DNA of 64,000 nt. Origin: Caenispirillum bisanense. GTDB taxonomy: Bacteria; Pseudomonadota; Alphaproteobacteria; Rhodospirillales; Rhodospirillaceae. A program made the position numbers and the translations under genes. Every line of letters starts with the position of its first letter. Position 1 is the stretch's first letter. Positions 53,536 through 61,928 of the stretch are shown here, one piece after another. Where the stretch lies: the NCBI RefSeq assembly GCF_900230255.1, contig NZ_OCNJ01000003.1, positions 233,435-297,434 of the forward strand. The letters are read 5' to 3'. Under the pieces are notes generated by a model. It saw nothing but the letters and a program-made list of their open reading frames with translations. It had not been told where the DNA came from and did no database searches.

Positions 53536-55029
53536 ATGTCCGCCACCACCCTGCCCGACAAGCCGGTCACCGACGCCTCCGGCAAGATCCGCTGCGATGC
53601 CTGTCCGGTCATGTGCTACATCGCCGACGGCAAGTCGGGCGCCTGCGACCGCTATGCCAACGTCGGCGGCGAGCTGACCCGCCTCGACCCGCTGGTGGTG
53701 CTGGAAGGCACGCTGGAGAAGGGCGAACAGGTGGTGCCCTTCATGGCGACCGGCACCGACTGGGACGGCGATCTGGTGAACCCCGGCGAGCGCTTCGTCA
53801 CCGCCGTCGGCGCCGGCACCACCTATCCGGACTACAAGCCGGCGCCCTTCATCGTCTCCAGCGAGGCCGACGGCGTCGACATGGTGACGGTGGTGACGGA
53901 AGGCATCTTCAGCTACTGCGGCGCCAAGCTGAAGATCGACACCGACCGCCACATCGGCCCGGAGCGCGCCCTGGTGCGCTTCAAGGGCGAGCCGGTCGGC
54001 CACGTCACCACGGGCGAATACGGCTCGCAGATGATGTCCGTCGGCGGCGTCAACCACCTGACGGGCGGCAGCAAGAAGGAAGGCCGCATGACCTGCCAGG
54101 CCATCCTGGACCTGTGCAACCGGCAGGCGGTGGAACTGACCATCGACGACGGCGCCACCATCGTGGTGCAGGCGGGCAAGCCGCCCATCGTCGACGGCGA
54201 GCAGGAAAACCGCATGCGCGTCGGCTGCGGCTCGGCCACCATCGGCATGTTCGCCCGCCAGTGGTTCGGCCACGTGGACGACGTGGTGGTGGTGGACGAC
54301 CACATCACCGGCGTGCTGTCGGAACACCAGGCCGGCAAGGTGCTGGGCGTCGAGCCGACGGGCATCAGCATCAAGGGCCGCCGCTCCACCCCCGGTCGCT
54401 ACTTCCAGGTGGCCGAGCCCGGCACCGGCTGGGGCGGCACCGACATTTCCGACCCGCTCACCATCCTCGGCGATTTCAACGCCAAGGAGGCGCGGCCGGG
54501 CCTGACGCTGCTCATGGTCTCCACCACCGGCGACCACGCCGCCTACTACGTGCTCGACGAGGCGCTGAAGCCGGTACCGGCCGAGATGCCCGAACCCCTG
54601 CGCCTGACCGTCGAGCGCATCCAGGAAAACTGCGAGCCGGCCCTGTGCTCGGTCGTCTTCATCGGCGGCGCCGGCGGGTCGCTGCGGGCGGGCGTCACCG
54701 AGAACCCGGTGAAGCTCACCAAGTCGGTGAAGGACACCCTGACCTACGTGTCGAGCGGCGGTGCACCCGTCTACGTCTGGCCGGGCGGCGGCATCACCTT
54801 CATGGTGGACGTGACGCGCATGCCGGAAAACTCCTTCGGCTACGTGCCGACGCCGGCCATCGTGGCGCCCATCGAGTTCACCATGCGGCTCGACGATTAC
54901 CGCACCCTCGGCGGACACATGGACTCGGTGGTGCCGCTGGAGCGCGTGCGCGACGTCGCCCGCAAGCGCAACCTGCTGGCCAGCACCACCAATCCCTGGC
55001 CCATGAACCGCACCAACTTCCGCTGGTAG
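53536..55029 (+). CDS. hnr: 6-hydroxynicotinate reductase
   Basis: 497 residues; reduces 6-hydroxynicotinate to 1,4,5,6-tetrahydro-6-oxonicotinate with ferredoxin in the E. barkeri pathway. The N terminus carries a CxxCxxxC...C iron-sulfur motif (Cys20, 23, 27, 37: CDACPVMC, GACDRY). Gly-rich segments such as FIGGAGGSLRAGVTENPVKL near 376 and WPGGGITFMVDV near 415 follow. The E. barkeri enzyme has covalently bound flavin; here GCGSAT (230-235) and DDGAT (204-208) are possible attachment sites. ATG at 53536 sits 4 bases after the hydroxylase stop with AGAAGGGG upstream. Confidence 0.82.
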   Translation: MSATTLPDKPVTDASGKIRCDACPVMCYIADGKSGACDRYANVGGELTRLDPLVVLEGTLEKGEQVVPFMATGTDWDGDLVNPGERFVTAVGAGTTYPDYKPAPFIVSSEADGVDMVTVVTEGIFSYCGAKLKIDTDRHIGPERALVRFKGEPVGHVTTGEYGSQMMSVGGVNHLTGGSKKEGRMTCQAILDLCNRQAVELTIDDGATIVVQAGKPPIVDGEQENRMRVGCGSATIGMFARQWFGHVDDVVVVDDHITGVLSEHQAGKVLGVEPTGISIKGRRSTPGRYFQVAEPGTGWGGTDISDPLTILGDFNAKEARPGLTLLMVSTTGDHAAYYVLDEALKPVPAEMPEPLRLTVERIQENCEPALCSVVFIGGAGGSLRAGVTENPVKLTKSVKDTLTYVSSGGAPVYVWPGGGITFMVDVTRMPENSFGYVPTPAIVAPIEFTMRLDDYRTLGGHMDSVVPLERVRDVARKRNLLASTTNPWPMNRTNFRW

Positions 55030-55043
55030 CCGGAGCCGCCGCC

Positions 55044-55952
55044 ATGCAGACCGCCACCCACCGCCTGTTGCCCGATGGCCGCCGCCTGCACCTGCAGCAC
55101 GGCCCCATCGACCTCATCGTCGGCGCCGACGGCCCGGCGCCCGAGGTGCGCGCGGCCCACGCCCAGGCGGCGGCGCGGTTCGAGACGGTGCTGACCGAGC
55201 TGGTGGCCGAACTGCCGGTCCTCCGTACACCGGTGGGCGTGGCGCCGTGCCCGCTCGCCGGCCCCGTCGCCCGCCGTATGTGGGGCGCGACGCGGCCGCA
55301 CGTGCCGATCTTCGTCACCCCCATGGCGGCCGTCGCCGGCGCCGTGGCGGACGAGGTGCTGGCGGCACTGACCGCCGGCCGGGCGCTCACCCGGGCCTAC
55401 GTCAACAACGGCGGCGACATCGCCCTGCACTTGACGCCGGGCGCCGTGCCCTGGCGGCTCGGCGTGGTGGTGGACCCGGCGGCGCCGAAGAGCCCCGGGG
55501 CGCTCACCGTGCGCCCCGACATGCCGGTGCGCGGGGTGGCGACCAGCGGGCGGCTCGGCCGCAGCCTGTCGCTCGGCATCGCCGACTCCGTCACCGTGCT
55601 GGCCCGCACGGCCGCCGAGGCGGACGCCGCCGCGACCTTGCTCGCCAACGCCGTCGACCTGCCGGACCATCCGGCGGTGACGCGCACCCCCGCCCGCAGC
55701 CTGCAGCCCGACAGCGACTTGGGCGACCGGTTGGTCACCACCGCCGTCGGGCCGCTCGACCCGGTGGAAGTGGCGGAGGCCCTGCACGCCGGCCGCCATG
55801 CCGCCGAGCACATGCGCGAGCGCGGCCTGATCGCCGCCGCCGTTCTGGTGCTGGGCGGGCAGGTGCGGGTGGTCGGCGGGCCGAACCTCATCATGGCGCC
55901 GCCGCCGCGCTTCGTCGGGACACAACAGAGGGAGGACCGCATCCATGCCTGA
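55044..55952 (+). CDS. UPF0280 family, ApbE-like protein
   Basis: 302 residues. Segments align by eye with the flavin transferase ApbE: FVTPMAAVAGAVADEVLAAL near 90 (ApbE SPM/AA region), AYVNNGGDIALHL near 118 (ApbE GGD nucleotide loop), and VATSGRLGRSLSLGIADSVT followed by AAEADAAATLLANAV at about 172-210 (ApbE SG...D..V.ADA..T). UPF0280 has no proven reaction. Lying 14 bases after hnr, whose homologue has covalent flavin, it is a strong candidate for the enzyme that attaches it. The start is ATG at 55044; it overlaps the next gene by 8 bases. Confidence 0.78.
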   Translation: MQTATHRLLPDGRRLHLQHGPIDLIVGADGPAPEVRAAHAQAAARFETVLTELVAELPVLRTPVGVAPCPLAGPVARRMWGATRPHVPIFVTPMAAVAGAVADEVLAALTAGRALTRAYVNNGGDIALHLTPGAVPWRLGVVVDPAAPKSPGALTVRPDMPVRGVATSGRLGRSLSLGIADSVTVLARTAAEADAAATLLANAVDLPDHPAVTRTPARSLQPDSDLGDRLVTTAVGPLDPVEVAEALHAGRHAAEHMRERGLIAAAVLVLGGQVRVVGGPNLIMAPPPRFVGTQQREDRIHA

Positions 55953-56529
55953 GGTCGTGCTGCGCAAGCAGCAAGTGGTCGTCGAGGAGATCTTCCACGA
56001 AGGCGGCCCGCGCGCCGCCGAACCGCTCCGCCGCGCCGCCGTCGTCAGCGTCATCGCCAACCCCTTCGCCGGCCGCTACGAGGCCGACATCGAGGGGTTC
56101 ATGGAAGACCTGAAGCCGCTCGGCCTCGCCATGGCGCAGCGCCTGCTCCAGGTGCTCGGCGGCGACCCGAAGGCGGTGCAGGGCTACGGCAAGGGCGCCA
56201 TCGTGGGGGCCGCCGGCGAGCTGGAGCACGGCGCCCTGTGGCACGTGCCCGGCGGCTACGCCATGCGCGAGGCGCTGGGCGGCGCCAAGGCCATCGTGCC
56301 CTCCACCAAGAAGGTCGGCGGCCCGGGTACGCGCCTCGACGTGCCGGTGACGCATGTGGACGCCTCCTACGTCCGCAGCCATTTCGACGCCATGGAGGTC
56401 GGCATCCCCGACTCCCCGCGCGCCGACGAGATGGCGGTCGTGCTGGTCATGACCACCGGGCCGCGCATCCACGCCCGCGTCGGCGGCCTCAAGGCTTCCG
56501 AGATCAAGGGGGAGGACGGACTGCGATGA
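55945..56529 (+). CDS. DUF1185 (amino acid synthesis family) protein, copy 1
   Basis: 194 residues of the PF06684 family, whose name does not reflect a proven activity. Landmarks are AAVVSVIANPFAGRY near 32, YGKGAIVGAAGELEHGAL near 82, VPSTKKVGGPGTRLDVP near 118 and SYVRSHFDAMEVGIPDSPRA near 138. It is 4-base coupled (ATGA) to a paralogue of identical length. Position inside the nicotinate cluster suggests work on a pathway intermediate, for example 2-formylglutarate or an enol/imine tautomer, or as half of a hetero-oligomer. Confidence 0.8.
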   Translation: MPEVVLRKQQVVVEEIFHEGGPRAAEPLRRAAVVSVIANPFAGRYEADIEGFMEDLKPLGLAMAQRLLQVLGGDPKAVQGYGKGAIVGAAGELEHGALWHVPGGYAMREALGGAKAIVPSTKKVGGPGTRLDVPVTHVDASYVRSHFDAMEVGIPDSPRADEMAVVLVMTTGPRIHARVGGLKASEIKGEDGLR

Positions 56530-57110
56530 GCGCCGAGATCCGCAAGCTGATGGTCGTCGTCGACGAGATCCACCGCGAGATGGGCCGCGAGATCAGCCCG
56601 CCCACCCGCCGCGCCGCCGCCGTCGCCGTCATCGCCAACCCCTTCGCCGGCCGCTACGTCGAGGACCTGACGGAGCTGATGGACATCGGCGCCGAGCTGG
56701 GCGGGCTGCTCGGCCGGCGGGCGGTGGAGGCACTCGGCGTCGCGCCCTCGGCCATCGAGAGCTACGGCAAGGCCGCCATGGTCGGCGAGAACGGCGAACT
56801 GGAACACGCCGCCGCCATCCTCCACCCCAAGCTGGGCGCGCCGCTGCGCCAGGCGGTGGAGAAGGGGGCGGCGCTGGTGCCGTCGTCGAAGAAGCGCGGC
56901 GGGCCGGGGCAGGTGCTCGACATCCCGCTCGGGCACAAGGACGCGGCCTACGTGCGCAGCCACTTCGACGGCATGGAAGTGCAGATCAACGACGCGCCGC
57001 GCGCCGACGAAATCCTGGTGGCCGTCGCCGTCACCGACAGCGGTCGACCGCTGCCGCGGGTCGGCGGACTGACCACCGCCGAGGTCAAGGGAGAAGACGG
57101 CTTGCGTTGA
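56526..57110 (+). CDS. DUF1185 (amino acid synthesis family) protein, copy 2
   Basis: 194 residues, paralogue of the preceding gene and ending with the same KGEDGLR. The shared blocks are AAVAVIANPFAGRY, SYGKAAMVGENGELEHAA, VPSSKKRGGPGQVLDIP and AYVRSHFDGMEVQINDAPRADE. Conserved Lys, His, Arg and Asp in these blocks are candidates for an active site. The tandem arrangement with coupled translation suggests a two-subunit enzyme. No function can be assigned from sequence alone. Confidence 0.8.
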   Translation: MSAEIRKLMVVVDEIHREMGREISPPTRRAAAVAVIANPFAGRYVEDLTELMDIGAELGGLLGRRAVEALGVAPSAIESYGKAAMVGENGELEHAAAILHPKLGAPLRQAVEKGAALVPSSKKRGGPGQVLDIPLGHKDAAYVRSHFDGMEVQINDAPRADEILVAVAVTDSGRPLPRVGGLTTAEVKGEDGLR

Positions 57111-57191
57111 TTTTCAGAGGCTTTTCGGGTCAGGCTCCAATCCAACCATAAATCACCGGCCCGACCCCCACAGGGAGAACAGGAGGCTCAC

Positions 57192-58406
57192 ATGGTTCGA
57201 GTGTCAGGGTACGTGAGGAGCACATTGGCCGCGGTCACGGCGGCGGTCGCCGTCGCGGCCGGTCCGGCCCAGGCGGCCGACACCATCAAGGTCGGCGAAA
57301 TCAACAGCTACACGGCGCTGCCCGCCTTCACCGAGCCCTACAAGAAGGGCTGGGAGCTGGCGCTGGAGCAGATCAACGCCGCCGGCGGCGTCAACGGCGC
57401 CAAGATCGAGGTCATCTCCAAGGACGACGCCGGCAAGCCCGGCGACGCCGTCACCGCCGCCAACGAGCTGGTGTCGCGCGAAGGCGTCGACCTGCTCATG
57501 GGCACGTTCTTCTCCCACATCGGCCTCGCCGTGGCGGACTACGCCAAGCAGCGGCAGGTCTTCTTCGTCGCCGCCGAGCCGCTGACCGACGCCATCGTCT
57601 GGCAGAAGGGCAACGACTACACCTTCCGCCTGCGCCCGTCCGTCTACATGCAGGCCAACATGCTGGCCGACGAGGCCGCCAAGCTGCCGGCCAAGCGCTG
57701 GGCGACGGTGGCGCCCAACTACGAATACGGCACCTCGGCCGTCGCCGCCTTCAAGGAGGCGCTGACCGCCCGCCGTCCGGACATCCAGTGGGTGGAAGAA
57801 CAGTGGCCGCCGCAGGGCAAGATCGACGCCGGCTCGGTGGTCCAGGCGCTGGCGCGCTCGGAGCCGGAGGCCATCTTCAACGTCACCTTCGGCCCCGATC
57901 TCATCAAGCTGGTGCGTGAGGGCACCACCCGTGGCCTGTTCGAAGGGCGCGAAGTGGTGAGCCTGCTGACCGGCGAGCCGGAATACATCGACCCGCTGGG
58001 CGCCGAAACGCCCGAAGGCTGGATCGTCACCGGCTACCCGTGGGACAAGATCGACACCCCCGAACACAAGGCCTTCCTCGACGCCTACCAGGCCAAGTTC
58101 AACGACTATCCGCGCCTCGGCTCCATCGTCGGCTATGCGACCATGATGTCCGTCGGCGAGATTCTCAAGAAGGCCGGGTCCACCGAAACCCCGGCGCTGA
58201 TCGAGGCGGCCAAGGGCATCGCCGTCGCGACGCCGCTCGGCCCGATCACCTACCGCGCGGTCGATCACCAGTCGACCCTGGGCGCCTTCGTCGGCCGCAC
58301 CGCCGTCGTCGACGGCAAGGGCACGATGGTCGACTTCGAGTATCGCGACGGTGCCGACTACCTGCCGCCGCCCGACGAAGTGCGGCTGCTGCGGGCGACC
58401 AACTGA
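57192..58406 (+). CDS. ABC transporter substrate-binding protein, LivK type
   Basis: 404 residues, Peripla_BP_6 fold. The signal peptide is about 1-29 (TLAAVTAAVAVAAGPAQA). The mature protein begins TIKVGEINSYTALPAFTEPY and continues GWELALEQINAAGGVNGAKI, the usual LivK opening. It is the receptor for the ABC importer encoded next. In this cluster it probably binds nicotinate, 6-hydroxynicotinate or a related acid rather than a branched-chain amino acid. The start is ATG at 57192 after GGAGG. An 81-base gap separates it from the DUF1185 pair. Confidence 0.87.
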   Translation: MVRVSGYVRSTLAAVTAAVAVAAGPAQAADTIKVGEINSYTALPAFTEPYKKGWELALEQINAAGGVNGAKIEVISKDDAGKPGDAVTAANELVSREGVDLLMGTFFSHIGLAVADYAKQRQVFFVAAEPLTDAIVWQKGNDYTFRLRPSVYMQANMLADEAAKLPAKRWATVAPNYEYGTSAVAAFKEALTARRPDIQWVEEQWPPQGKIDAGSVVQALARSEPEAIFNVTFGPDLIKLVREGTTRGLFEGREVVSLLTGEPEYIDPLGAETPEGWIVTGYPWDKIDTPEHKAFLDAYQAKFNDYPRLGSIVGYATMMSVGEILKKAGSTETPALIEAAKGIAVATPLGPITYRAVDHQSTLGAFVGRTAVVDGKGTMVDFEYRDGADYLPPPDEVRLLRATN

Positions 58407-58533
58407 CGGCGTTTCCCGTTCCGCCGGTTGATCCGGCGGCCGGAGTGCGGCGCGCCCCCTCGGGCCCGCCTCCGGCCGCCGCGACGGCCCTCGTTCCTCC
58501 CAGACCGCCCCCCTCGGCGACGGAGTGCAGGAC

Positions 58534-60402
58534 GTGGACTTTCTCTTCGTGCAGTTTCTCAACGGACTGGCCAGTGCCTCGTCGCTGTTCCTGGTGGCGA
58601 GCGGCCTGTCCATCATCTTCGGCGTGACGCGCATCGTGAACTTCGCCCACGGGGCGTTCTACATGCTCGGCGCCTACATCGCCTACACGCTGACGCAGCA
58701 CCTGACGGGCGTCGTCGGGTTCTGGACGGCGCTGCTGCTGGCGGCGCTCATCGTCGCCGCGCTGGGCGCGCTGATCGAAATGACGCTGCTGCGCCGCATC
58801 TACGACGCGCCGGAACTGTTCCAGTTGCTCGCCACCTTCGGCCTGACCCTGATGGTCGAGGATCTGGTGGTGATGATCTGGGGCCCCATGGAACTGCTCG
58901 GCCCGCGCGCACCGGGGCTGGAGGGGGCGGTGCCGGTGTTCGGGCAATTGTTCCCGGCCTACGATTTCGTGCTCATCGCCCTCGGCCCCGTCGTGCTCGG
59001 CGGCCTGTGGCTGCTGTTCAAGAAGACCCGCTGGGGCGTGCTGGTGCGTGCCGCGACGCAGGACCGCACCATGGTTTCGGCGCTCGGCGTCAACCAGTCG
59101 TGGCTGTTCACCTCGGTCTTCGCCCTCGGCATCTTCCTCGCCGCCCTCGGCGGTGCGGTGCAGATCCCGCGTGAGGCGGTCCACCACATGATGGACCTGC
59201 AGATCATCGTCGAGGTCTTCGTGGTCGTCGTCATCGGTGGGCTCGGCAACGTCTTCGGCGCCTTCCTCGCCGCCGTCATCATTTCCGAGCTGAACGCCTT
59301 CGGCATCCTGCTCTTCCCGAAGATCAGCCTGGTGCTGGTGTTCCTGGTGATGGCGGTGGTGCTGGTGGTGCGCCCGCACGGCCTGCTCGGCAAGGCGGAA
59401 AGCGACTCCCGCCCGGCCATCGGAACCGCCATCGAACCGTTCCGCCGGTTCGGCACCCGCGGCCGCAACGCCATGGTGGCGGTGCTGCTCGGCCTCGCCC
59501 TGGTGCCGCTGTTCGCCGGCAACTACCTGATGTCGGTCGGCACCGAACTGCTGATCTTCGCCCTGTTCGCCGCCAGCCTGCACCTGATGATGGGCGTCGG
59601 CGGCATGGTGTCCTTCGGCCACGCCGCCTACTTCGGGCTCGGCGCCTACGGGGCGGGGCTGCTGGTGAAGTACCTGGGCGCGCCCATGGAGGCGGCGCTG
59701 GTCGCCGGGCCGGTGCTGGCCGTCGCCGGAGCGATCCTGTTCGGCTGGTTCTGCGTGCGGCTGTCGGGGGTTTACCTCGCCATGCTGACGCTCGCCTTCG
59801 CGCAGATCGTCTGGTCGATCATGTTCCAGTGGTACGACGTGACGGGCGGCGACAACGGCATCCTCGGCATCTGGCCGAGCCGCTGGGCGTCCGACCCCAT
59901 GGTGTTCTACTACGTCACCCTGGCGCTGTGCGCGGCCTGCATCTACGCCATCCGCCGCATCGTCTTCTCGCCCTTCGGCTACGCCGTGCGCGGCTGCCGC
60001 GACAGCGTGATGCGGGCCGAGAGCATCGGCATCGACCGCCAGCGCATCCAGTGGCTCGCCTTCACCCTGGCCGGCACCTTCGCCGGCATCGCGGGCACGC
60101 TCTATGCCTACCTGAAGGGCAGCGTGTTCCCCGACGTCGTGGGCATCCCGACATCGGTCGACGGCCTCGTCATGGTGCTGCTCGGCGGCCTGCAGACGGT
60201 GGGCGGACCCATCGTCGGTGCGGCGGCCTACAAGGCGCTGTCCATCTGGATGACCAGCCAGATCGACTTCTGGAAGCTGGTGCTCGGCGCCCTCATCGTC
60301 GTGCTGGTGATCGCCTTCCCCGAGGGCATCGCCGGGTTCTGGCAGCGCCGCGTATCGCCGCTGTTCCGTCGTTCCGAGACCGAGGAGGAGGCGATCCCAT
60401 GA
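58534..60402 (+). CDS. Fused ABC transporter permease (LivH-LivM type)
   Basis: 622 residues in which the LivH-type permease (about 1-285, GVTRIVNFAHGAFYMLGAY, VVVVIGGLGNVFGAFLAA) is fused to the LivM-type permease (about 305-610, MMGVGGMVSFGHAAYFGLGAYGAG, VLLGGLQTVGGPIVGAA). Both halves carry their family loops, so one chain forms the whole channel. I chose GTG at 58534 with GGAG eight bases upstream rather than the GTG at 58525. The stop overlaps the ATPase start by four bases. Confidence 0.88.
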   Translation: MDFLFVQFLNGLASASSLFLVASGLSIIFGVTRIVNFAHGAFYMLGAYIAYTLTQHLTGVVGFWTALLLAALIVAALGALIEMTLLRRIYDAPELFQLLATFGLTLMVEDLVVMIWGPMELLGPRAPGLEGAVPVFGQLFPAYDFVLIALGPVVLGGLWLLFKKTRWGVLVRAATQDRTMVSALGVNQSWLFTSVFALGIFLAALGGAVQIPREAVHHMMDLQIIVEVFVVVVIGGLGNVFGAFLAAVIISELNAFGILLFPKISLVLVFLVMAVVLVVRPHGLLGKAESDSRPAIGTAIEPFRRFGTRGRNAMVAVLLGLALVPLFAGNYLMSVGTELLIFALFAASLHLMMGVGGMVSFGHAAYFGLGAYGAGLLVKYLGAPMEAALVAGPVLAVAGAILFGWFCVRLSGVYLAMLTLAFAQIVWSIMFQWYDVTGGDNGILGIWPSRWASDPMVFYYVTLALCAACIYAIRRIVFSPFGYAVRGCRDSVMRAESIGIDRQRIQWLAFTLAGTFAGIAGTLYAYLKGSVFPDVVGIPTSVDGLVMVLLGGLQTVGGPIVGAAAYKALSIWMTSQIDFWKLVLGALIVVLVIAFPEGIAGFWQRRVSPLFRRSETEEEAIP

Positions 60403-61178
60403 CCGCCCTGGTCGTGCAAGACCTGCGCAAGTCCTTCGGCGGCGTCGAGGCCGCCAAGGGCATCACCTTCACCGTCGCGGAAAGCGAGCTGCTGGCGCTG
60501 ATCGGCCCCAACGGGGCGGGCAAGAGCACCTGCTTCAACATGCTGAACGGCCAGCTGAAGCCCGACAGCGGCTCCATCAAGCTGTTCGGGCAGGAAATCG
60601 TCGGCAAGCGCCCGCGCGAGGTGTGGCGCATGGGCGTCGGGCGCACCTTCCAGATCACCGCCACCTTCGGCTCCATGACGGTGATCGAGAACGTGCAGAT
60701 GGCGCTCCTCTCCCACCACCGCCGGCTGCGGGCCATGATCCCCTTTGCCGGCGACCTCTACCGCGACGAGGCGTGGGAGCTGCTGGAACTGGTGGGCATG
60801 GCGGACCAGGCCGGCCGCGCCTGCGGCACGCTGGCCTATGGCGACCTCAAACGCCTGGAACTCGCCATCGCCCTCGCCAACCAGCCGCGCGTGCTGCTGA
60901 TGGACGAGCCGACGGCGGGCATGGCGCCGCGCGAGCGGGTGCAGCTCATGCAGCTGACCGCCGACATCGTGCGCGCCCGCGGCGTCAGCGTGCTGTTCAC
61001 GGAACACGACATGGACGTGGTCTTCACCCACGCCGACCGCGTCATGGTGCTGAACCGCGGCGAGCTGATCGCCCAGGGCAGCCCGCAGGAGGTCCGCAAC
61101 AACAGCGACGTCCAGTCCATCTATCTGGGCTCGGGCGCTCTCTACGGCGCCGAACCGGCCATGGAGGCGAGTGCATGA
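60399..61178 (+). CDS. livG: ABC transporter ATPase, LivG type
   Basis: 259 residues. Walker A is GPNGAGKST near 37, the Q-loop GRTFQITATFGSMTV near 88, the signature LAYGDLKRLELAIALA near 150 (the variant usual for LivG), Walker B VLLMDEPTAGM near 170 and the switch His in LFTEHDMDVVF near 205. It powers uptake by the fused permease. The start is ATG at 60399 with GAGGAGGA upstream, overlapping the permease stop; the gene in turn overlaps the LivF-type ATPase by four bases. Confidence 0.9.
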   Translation: MTALVVQDLRKSFGGVEAAKGITFTVAESELLALIGPNGAGKSTCFNMLNGQLKPDSGSIKLFGQEIVGKRPREVWRMGVGRTFQITATFGSMTVIENVQMALLSHHRRLRAMIPFAGDLYRDEAWELLELVGMADQAGRACGTLAYGDLKRLELAIALANQPRVLLMDEPTAGMAPRERVQLMQLTADIVRARGVSVLFTEHDMDVVFTHADRVMVLNRGELIAQGSPQEVRNNSDVQSIYLGSGALYGAEPAMEASA

Positions 61179-61879
61179 AGCTGGAAGTCCACGGCCTGAA
61201 CGCCTGGTACGGCCGCGCCCACATCCTGTTCGACGTCCACATGCGGGTGGCGCGCGGCGAGGTGGTGGCCCTGCTCGGCCGCAACGGCGCCGGCAAGTCG
61301 ACCACCTTCGCGAGCCTGGTCGGCCTGGTGCCGGCGCGGCGCGGCGACATCGTGTTCGACGGCCACGCGGTCGGCGCCATGAAGACCCACGATGTGGTCC
61401 GCCTCGGCCTCGGATACGTGCCCGAGGACCGGCGCATCTTCACCGACCTGACCGTCGAGGAAAACCTGGAGGTCGGCCGCCAGCCGCCGCGCGAGGGCGC
61501 CCCCACCTGGACGCCCGAGATGATCTACGAGCTGTTCCCGAACCTCGCCAGCATGCGCCGGCGCGCGGGCGGGCACATGTCGGGCGGCGAGCAGCAGATG
61601 TTGACCATCGCCCGCACGCTCATGGGCAACCCGTCGCTGGTGCTGCTGGACGAACCGTCGGAAGGCCTCGCGCCCAAGATCGTCGAGCAGATGGCGCACG
61701 CCCTCATCGAGATGAAGCGCCAGGGCCTGACCATCATCATCTCCGAGCAGAACCTGCACTTCGCCCGGCTCATCTCCGACCGCGCCTACATCATCGAGCG
61801 CGGCCGGGTGCAGTTCGAGGGGACGTTGAAGGAGCTCGACGCGAACCCGGAGGTGCGTGACGCCTATCTGGCGGTATGA
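61175..61879 (+). CDS. livF: ABC transporter ATPase, LivF type
   Basis: 234 residues, partner of the LivG-type ATPase. Walker A is GRNGAGKST near 37, then GLGYVPEDRRIFTDLTVEENL near 90, signature MSGGEQQMLTIARTLM near 137, Walker B LVLLDEPSEGLAP near 157, and the switch region ISEQNLHFARL near 190. LivF proteins commonly have Gln-Asn in place of the H-loop His, as seen here. It ends the transporter operon; the MarR gene begins 49 bases later on the same strand. Confidence 0.9.
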   Translation: MKLEVHGLNAWYGRAHILFDVHMRVARGEVVALLGRNGAGKSTTFASLVGLVPARRGDIVFDGHAVGAMKTHDVVRLGLGYVPEDRRIFTDLTVEENLEVGRQPPREGAPTWTPEMIYELFPNLASMRRRAGGHMSGGEQQMLTIARTLMGNPSLVLLDEPSEGLAPKIVEQMAHALIEMKRQGLTIIISEQNLHFARLISDRAYIIERGRVQFEGTLKELDANPEVRDAYLAV

Positions 61880-61928
61880 CACGCTTTCAGGTAGGTATCA
61901 CGGCGAGCCTGGAGCGGGGGAGACGACC

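Noticed and set aside
58525-58533. GTG at 58525 as start of the fused permease
   Set aside because: No ribosome site upstream, whereas GTG at 58534 has GGAG at eight bases.
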